NCBI GenBank assembly: GCA_027579435.1
Contig: JANBPK010000741.1
Span: 1-64,000, forward strand
Direction: 5' to 3'
DNA: 64,000 nucleotides
From: Candolleomyces eurysporus
Taxonomy: Eukaryota; Basidiomycota; Agaricomycetes; Agaricales; Psathyrellaceae
Position numbers and translations under genes: made by a program. The stretch's first letter is position 1. Each line of letters begins with the position of its first letter. Positions 59,061 through 64,000 of this stretch are shown in pieces. The notes beneath the pieces are model-generated. The model was not told the DNA's origin and did not search any database. It saw only the letters and a list, made by a program, of their open reading frames with translations.

Positions 59061-59885
59061 GACCATGCCACGATGCTGTGTACCATCGAGGATGAGTACA
59101 ATGTTGATAAAAAAAAGGCTAAGTTAGACTATATTGTAAAACGGGACACGTCATTGACCCACAACCGAGGATCGAGAAAAGAACAAACAAAACCGTATAC
59201 CCTCGGACGGATGTGAGTTGCCTCGCTCACCTGAGGGATTAACCACCATTTACTCGGTGTTTGGAGGTCTGCTTACGCAGGGCGTAGTCTTTCTTGTTTA
59301 TTTCCGTGTTGCTGATACAGCGAAAACTCTAGGTGATCCTGACGCGACCGCTTTTAGCGCCCGGCGTCTTGCGTGGCGCATAGTCGGAGTTTCGTTGTTT
59401 TGCGTTCCCGTTTATCCTTGGGACGATATACAGTAGAACAAGGTGGACTGACGTGAAGTGACATTTGTTGTCGTCGATGACCATGTTCCTTAATAGTGTC
59501 TCCACCCCCATCGGTGAAAGACCAAAACTAGGCTCCCTTATTCGACGGTGACCTCACTCTACATAGTGTACAGGAAGTGCACCCACTCCATTCCTTCTCC
59601 TTTGTTGTATACGCGTCAAGACTAAAGAATGAACTCAGTTCTATAACAGTTACATTGATCTGTCCGTTTCTTGTTTGAGTGTTTGAGTCACAGGATATAC
59701 ATCCATGGCATGTATCATCACGAAAACACGACGCCAATACGCCGAGGAATGGGACCGAAAACGAAGAAGTCAAATGATTAGGCTCAGAACCGGCGAAGGA
59801 GGGAAATACCCAACACAATGAGCCGAACTCAAACGTACAGTAAGCATTTAAAGTATGGGGAGTTGACGTCTGAGGCGTCATGTAC

Positions 59886-61895
59886 CTAATGCTCGCAAAG
59901 AGAAATCGACTCGGCTGCAAAGTCCTTTTGGTGCTTCAAAACGAACTTCTTCCTTTCCTCCATCAACTCCTCTCGATACTCCTTTGCCTTGTCCATGCTG
60001 ATCGGGAAATCGTCCACGTCGTCGAACACAATCTTCTGTAACTCGACAGGGAGTTTATGGACTCCGGCAGCGGCTTTGGCATCAGCGAAAGACAGTTTCT
60101 TCGACGAGTCGGACGATGCCGAGGTTGCCTTCAACATTTCGTTCCACCACCAATCTTGCCTCTGACACGGAACGTCGGCGGTACTGATGACCCGAAGATT
60201 GGGATCCACCAGGAAAAGGGCGAGAATCTTCCTATGTCCCGGCTTAGTCGGGTCGGCGAGTTTGAAGGGTTGGACTTGGTGTTGCAGAATGTTGGGGAAG
60301 GTGATGAGACGACCCTCACGGGTAGCGACGGAGCCAATCTCTTGGATGCTGTCGCTCCAGTTTCTGAGGCCGAATACGGCGCCGAGGAAGTCGTGCTGGC
60401 CTTGTTCATAGGGAAAGTCAGTGAAAAACTCGGCATCGGATTGTTGACGGAGTGCGAGGGATGAAGGAGTGATGTTTTCGGAGGAGTAGTAGTAGATAGC
60501 GGTCGCGCAGATGGATTCGTTCTGATAAAACAAATGTATGCGTGTGAGTTAGGGCTCAAGGTTCAGAACTGAGGTTGGAGAGAAAGAAACGCACCCTCTT
60601 TCCTTCGACATGCCACGTCCCACCCCCATATTCTGGCTTCTCCGTCGTCAGCTCGATATTCGCTAGTTTCACGATAATCTGCAACGGTAAATCCCCGAAC
60701 TTCTCCTTGAAACTCAGAGGCTCGCGTTCGAGAATGGATGATTTGAACTGTTCTTCGGGTTCAGGTTGTTCGACCACCCTCGTTGCCTCGATCCATTCTT
60801 GCTTCCTATCCCAGAAATCGTCTTCGTCTTCGTCTTCTTCCTGTTGAAGTTGTTCCTCCTCCGGCCACTCTTCAGGGTCAGGGTTGTAGGTACAGCAAGT
60901 ATACTCTATACGCCGGGGAGTAGAGCGCAGGTCGTCGTCGGGAATGACGGTCCTTTCCCAGAGCGGAATAGACGCATGGATAATATCTTCGACGAGACTA
61001 TACAACTCGCGATGGTGCTCGGGATGAAGGTTGTTGATATAGGTTAGAATTCTCGGCTTCTCTCCCGAGATGTCGACTTCGCATGGGAGCCACTGGAATT
61101 TGTCACTCCAAGGTTCATCATTCGTCGGACGATTTGAAACCTCCGCGTTGAGAACATCCCCTTCGCCGCACCTCTTGATGCAGTCTTCCAGGGTCGTGAC
61201 ACGAGCACCAACGGGTAGAACCTTGGATTTGGCATAGACCAACGGAAACAGGCTGGGGTGGACGAGATCGAGCACTTTGCCATCTGAGCCTGGGTGCCAG
61301 TCTTTCTGTGACGCTGGCACGTCTTCGAGGACCTTGACGGCCTTTTGCAAGGCTAGCTTGGTCTCCTCGGATACTGCGGTGTCCGACTTGTGCACATCTC
61401 CGTTGAAAATGCGAATGGCGCCGTTGGGCGAGGTAGGGTGCTCCTTTGCGAGGTGTTGTAGTTCCGAGATGCAGTAAGTGAACATTTTCTCCGAGATTTC
61501 GGTCTCGATGCTGGTTTCGGGGAGACCAACGCTTTCTTTCTTCCATTTGGCGATGATAGTGTCGTCGAATACCTGTCGATGAATGTAGGTCTTAGTCAGT
61601 CGAGGTGCGATGAGGACGGGTCGTAGAGTACGGTACCTTTGTCGTCCATCCAGGCTTATCCGTAACCTGGTTCATGAATCGCAGCATCGTTAGCTCACGA
61701 AGAGTAATGGGCTGCAGCCTGGGTAAGAGTCAGCTTGCTTCTTCCAGAGCAAGTGGAGCACACTCACACAGCACCCTCGATGAGAGCATTAGGGAACGGC
61801 TCGCCTCGGTACTCAGCGTTCTGTGTCCCGGGCGTCCAGCTGCAAGGGTAACCATTTCCAGCTTTCTTAGCGACTGTGGTGGGATCGATGGGCAT
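59886..61895 (-). CDS. DUF4246 family protein, copy 8 (intact)
   Basis: Exons 61895-61768, 61718-61637, 61572-60595 and 60521-59886 give 607 residues. The leader (MPIDPTTVAKKAGNGYPCSW) is 4 residues shorter at its end than in copy 6. The acidic insert (EEEQLQQEEDEDEDDFWDRK) is the longest of the family and precedes EWIEATRVVEQPEPEEQF. TWHVEGKR, GRLITFPNILQHQVQPF and GHRKILALFLVDPN are intact, and the C-terminus is AESISLCEH. No Ns. First gene of the southern array in transcription order. Inferred function as for copy 2. Confidence 0.88.
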
Positions 61896-62079
61896 GGCAG
61901 TCGAAGATTGACGGATGGAATTTGGGAGGCAGGTAAGGATGGTGGTAGACTCAGGAGAAGATGTCGCTTGAAGATGGCTAAACCTTTACATGCTGGTTTA
62001 TATATCGAGAAACACGTTCCCGCCACCTTGGCAGGGGCCAACGGGTAGGCTGTGGTCAGGGATGATCGATGAAAGCCAA

Positions 62080-62172
62080 GACGAAAACATCCGAGACACT
62101 GACGGTATCATCGATCCGAGTCAAAGTGATGCGCCTCCCGACGAGCGGCGTCGGTATGCATCGGAGTCATGG
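62080..62172 (-). promoter_or_regulatory. Shared upstream module, DUF4246 copy 8
   Basis: Coding strand: CATGACTCCGATGCATACCG, then ACGCCGCTCGTCGG, GGCGCATCACTTTGACTCGG, and CGGATGTTTTCGTC. The CCGAC...GTCGG arms are exact. 185 nt before the start, as in copies 5 and 7. Confidence 0.58.
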
Positions 62173-62592
62173 GATTCGCACCGACTCGGACCTGTCTTGA
62201 GATCGGGAGTCACTTCGCGGCCGGCAAGATCTGTCAATAATAGCAAGTTATGTCATTCATAAAGTACATAGAGCGCTGATAAGATACATCATAAGAAGTC
62301 CAATATAAAGACGATAAATAGGATAAAGTCAGAAGAGACGACGAAATGAGCGCTCCGACAAACATCTCGGAGGTAATATGGTCAGGCTGCGGCATATCCG
62401 GTGACTGAGCCCTAAAGCTCGGTGTGAGATTGCAGCAATGCCGCAGCGACGATAAAGACCTCTAAGGAACCGGGCTTCTGCAAAAGAGAAACATGAAGAT
62501 CGAGGCATAAGCAATTGAAGGTCGTGCTCCAATACAACAGCCCGAGCCTCTCCGGTGCGTCAGAAGCGTTTCTGTAAAGCTAAAAAGAATAT

Positions 62593-63130
62593 CTAGCTTA
62601 TAAATTCGGAATCGAAGTGGCAATGTTTGCGTACGTCTATGGATCGGTGTTTGAGCACCCATAAGAAGAATTCGGGGCCTATCCCAAGGGCCGCAGTGCT
62701 GAAAACAAGGAAACAATGACAGATACGTTACAAATCCTTTTAAAGAATAGGGAAAGTATATGCGAACCTTCTATCGCGTGAGAACATGAGCCATCTAGTA
62801 GCGTCCTGTCTAGGAACCCCATTTCTAATCGTGACAAAAGGCGGGTCAACCCATTCAACTGTAGCAAACGGTTGTCCGTCGCTGACAGATGAGAAAGTCG
62901 ACACTCTAGCACCACCGTTATTAGCGGTATAAACACTAAAGTAAGACTGTGAATCGGTCTGAACGACAGAGTTTAAGGGATTGGTCGAATTTCCGTTGGG
63001 CCTGAAGCGGAAAGTAATCATGTTCGGGGATTGAATGGTTGGTGCAGGAGGTAGGGTCCCATAAGTGGGGGNAAAGAGGGCCTGTGTTCCACTGGCCACC
63101 TTGAGCGTAAGGGTTTGAAGTGTGAGCCAT
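62593..63130 (-). CDS. DUF6593-like small protein
   Basis: Exon 1 63130-62768 and exon 2 62698-62593, with a 69-nt intron (GTTCGC...TTTTCAG). The start MAHTSNPYAQGGQWNTGP runs into an N at 63072 within a C-run; the base count there must be corrected to join the start to TYGTLPPAPTIQSPNMITFR. The body, FRPNGNSTNPLNSVVQTDSQ, ATVEWVDPPFVTIRNGV and RWLMFSRDRS, matches the two-strand-rich pattern of DUF6593, a family expanded in agaricomycetes (F-x-P...N-PLN...V.TD; A-x-V-E-W; F-x-x-R). Exon 2 adds GIGPEFFLWVLKHRSIDV and stops after SEFIS. A TATA-like ATAAATA is near 63230, about 100 nt upstream. About 156 residues; function unknown. Confidence 0.55.
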
Positions 63131-63240
63131 TGTGTCTTCGTAGATGATATGTACTGGTAGATGTAGAGAGGTTGAGGACTGAAAACGAGGAATGGAATGC
63201 TTGATGTTGCTCAACGGTCGATTAAGAGGGTATTTATGCA

Positions 63241-64000
63241 CTTATGAGTGGCTCAGTTGCCTACGGCAGTGAGCTGATTACATCCCACTAAAGAAATTTC
63301 CCCGAATCATAAATCATGTAAAAGGGTTCGGAATTCCCTACAGCCTGAGATGGACGATGATCCGCAAAGCTCAAACCGTCGGGTAATGATTCGTGAACCC
63401 TCGGAATAATGAAGAATTCCTGTGTCTCTTGTCTTCTGTTCACCTATTTTATCGAAGTTGTAATGATAACGCAGTGGATATTCGCGACGTTTGCTAATTG
63501 TCTTGAGATTCGCCTCTTACCCGGCAATGGCCCGCCAGGCACTGCATTCGTCGATCCTTATCCAGGTAAGGCTACTCGGGCTCGGGGACTGTGCCTGGCT
63601 AACGATGCTTACAACTACGTCATCAACTCAGAACATACGCCCATCTCACTTCGTTTGCGGAAATCATGCTATAATAGCTCAAGTGGCGCTCCTGAAGGAA
63701 AGGTGTAGGAGGTGTGGTGTGAAAGGTCATTTCGGTCACTGATGAAGGTCCTTTTGTGATGTGGTATGAAGAGCGCCTTACCGAAACACCTGAATCCTTC
63801 AGGACTTGAAAGAAAACAAGGCAAAGTGACCCACTTACTGCAATTTTCCGGGACTGCACTACCCGCAAGCGAAAGGCCGCACTGTAGGCTACAGTACTCT
63901 GTTTTGGTCGGTAGCGTCGATTATCTATGGCTGTTCGGCGTTTCAGATGACTCCTCGATGGGTACCACCTCTTCCGGCAACATCTCACCTTCAAGCACAA
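63241..64000. other. Window end, no supported gene
   Basis: An open forward frame (63409-63708) and a minus frame running off the edge (64000-63623) are present. Neither carries a recognisable motif. The minus strand just inside the edge reads VLEGEMLPEEVVPIEESSET and could be the last exon of a gene outside the window, but this cannot be judged here. Confidence 0.25.

Noticed and set aside
1..64000. tRNA, rRNA, CRISPR arrays and bacterial operon signals
   Set aside because: No cloverleaf with a convincing T-loop, no rRNA core sequence, and no regularly spaced short repeats were found by eye.

Overview
The window is fungal nuclear DNA, almost certainly from a basidiomycete (Agaricomycetes). 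The genes are broken by short GT-AG introns of about 40-95 nt. They include families typical of that group: an AA9 lytic polysaccharide monooxygenase (LPMO), many DUF4246 proteins, a DUF6593-like protein, and fragments of NACHT/NLR-type and P-loop NTPase families. Nothing bacterial (operons, Shine-Dalgarno sites, CRISPR) is present. About two dozen single Ns, several beside homopolymers, point to a draft assembly; at least three lie where they disturb a reading frame.

Layout. 0-1.2 kb: decayed NADPH-oxidase-like gene (-). 1.3-4.35 kb: block I (+), an LPMO 3' fragment followed by DUF4246 copy 1, a pseudogene. 5.1-7.6 kb: leucine-rich hypothetical gene (-). 9.3-13.9 kb: dispersed repeats, an NLR-type remnant and a zinc-finger-like gene (-). 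14.1-16.85 kb: block II (+) with intact DUF4246 copy 2. 17.4-21.06 kb: block III (-) with intact DUF4246 copy 3 and the complete secreted AA9 LPMO. 21.8-31.5 kb: three relatives of a lineage-specific P-loop NTPase family, a kinase-like pseudogene, and a small dsRBD-like gene. 31.8-34.1 kb: a DnaJC3/P58IPK-type ER co-chaperone. 34.7-37.6 kb: a DUF4246 fragment and intact copy 5. 38.9-40 kb: MFS transporter pseudogene. 41.4-42.2 kb: isoprenylcysteine methyltransferase. 44.35-45.6 kb: serine/acid-rich hypothetical gene (-). 46.4-49.7 kb: Grc3/NOL9 polynucleotide kinase. 49.9-62.2 kb: a head-to-tail array of three DUF4246 genes (copies 6-8, all -) with their flanks. 62.6-63.1 kb: DUF6593-like gene (-).

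The dominant feature is the repeated DUF4246 unit: eight loci in 64 kb, seven with the same four-exon structure. Six look translatable, one is a pseudogene and one is an exon-4 fragment. The copies keep motifs arranged like a 2-oxoglutarate/Fe(II) oxygenase core and share an upstream sequence module containing a CCGAC/GTCGG palindrome. In blocks I-III the unit was copied together with the 3' end of the neighbouring LPMO gene. Housekeeping genes (DnaJC3, ICMT, Grc3) form stable islands between these fast-changing accessory segments.
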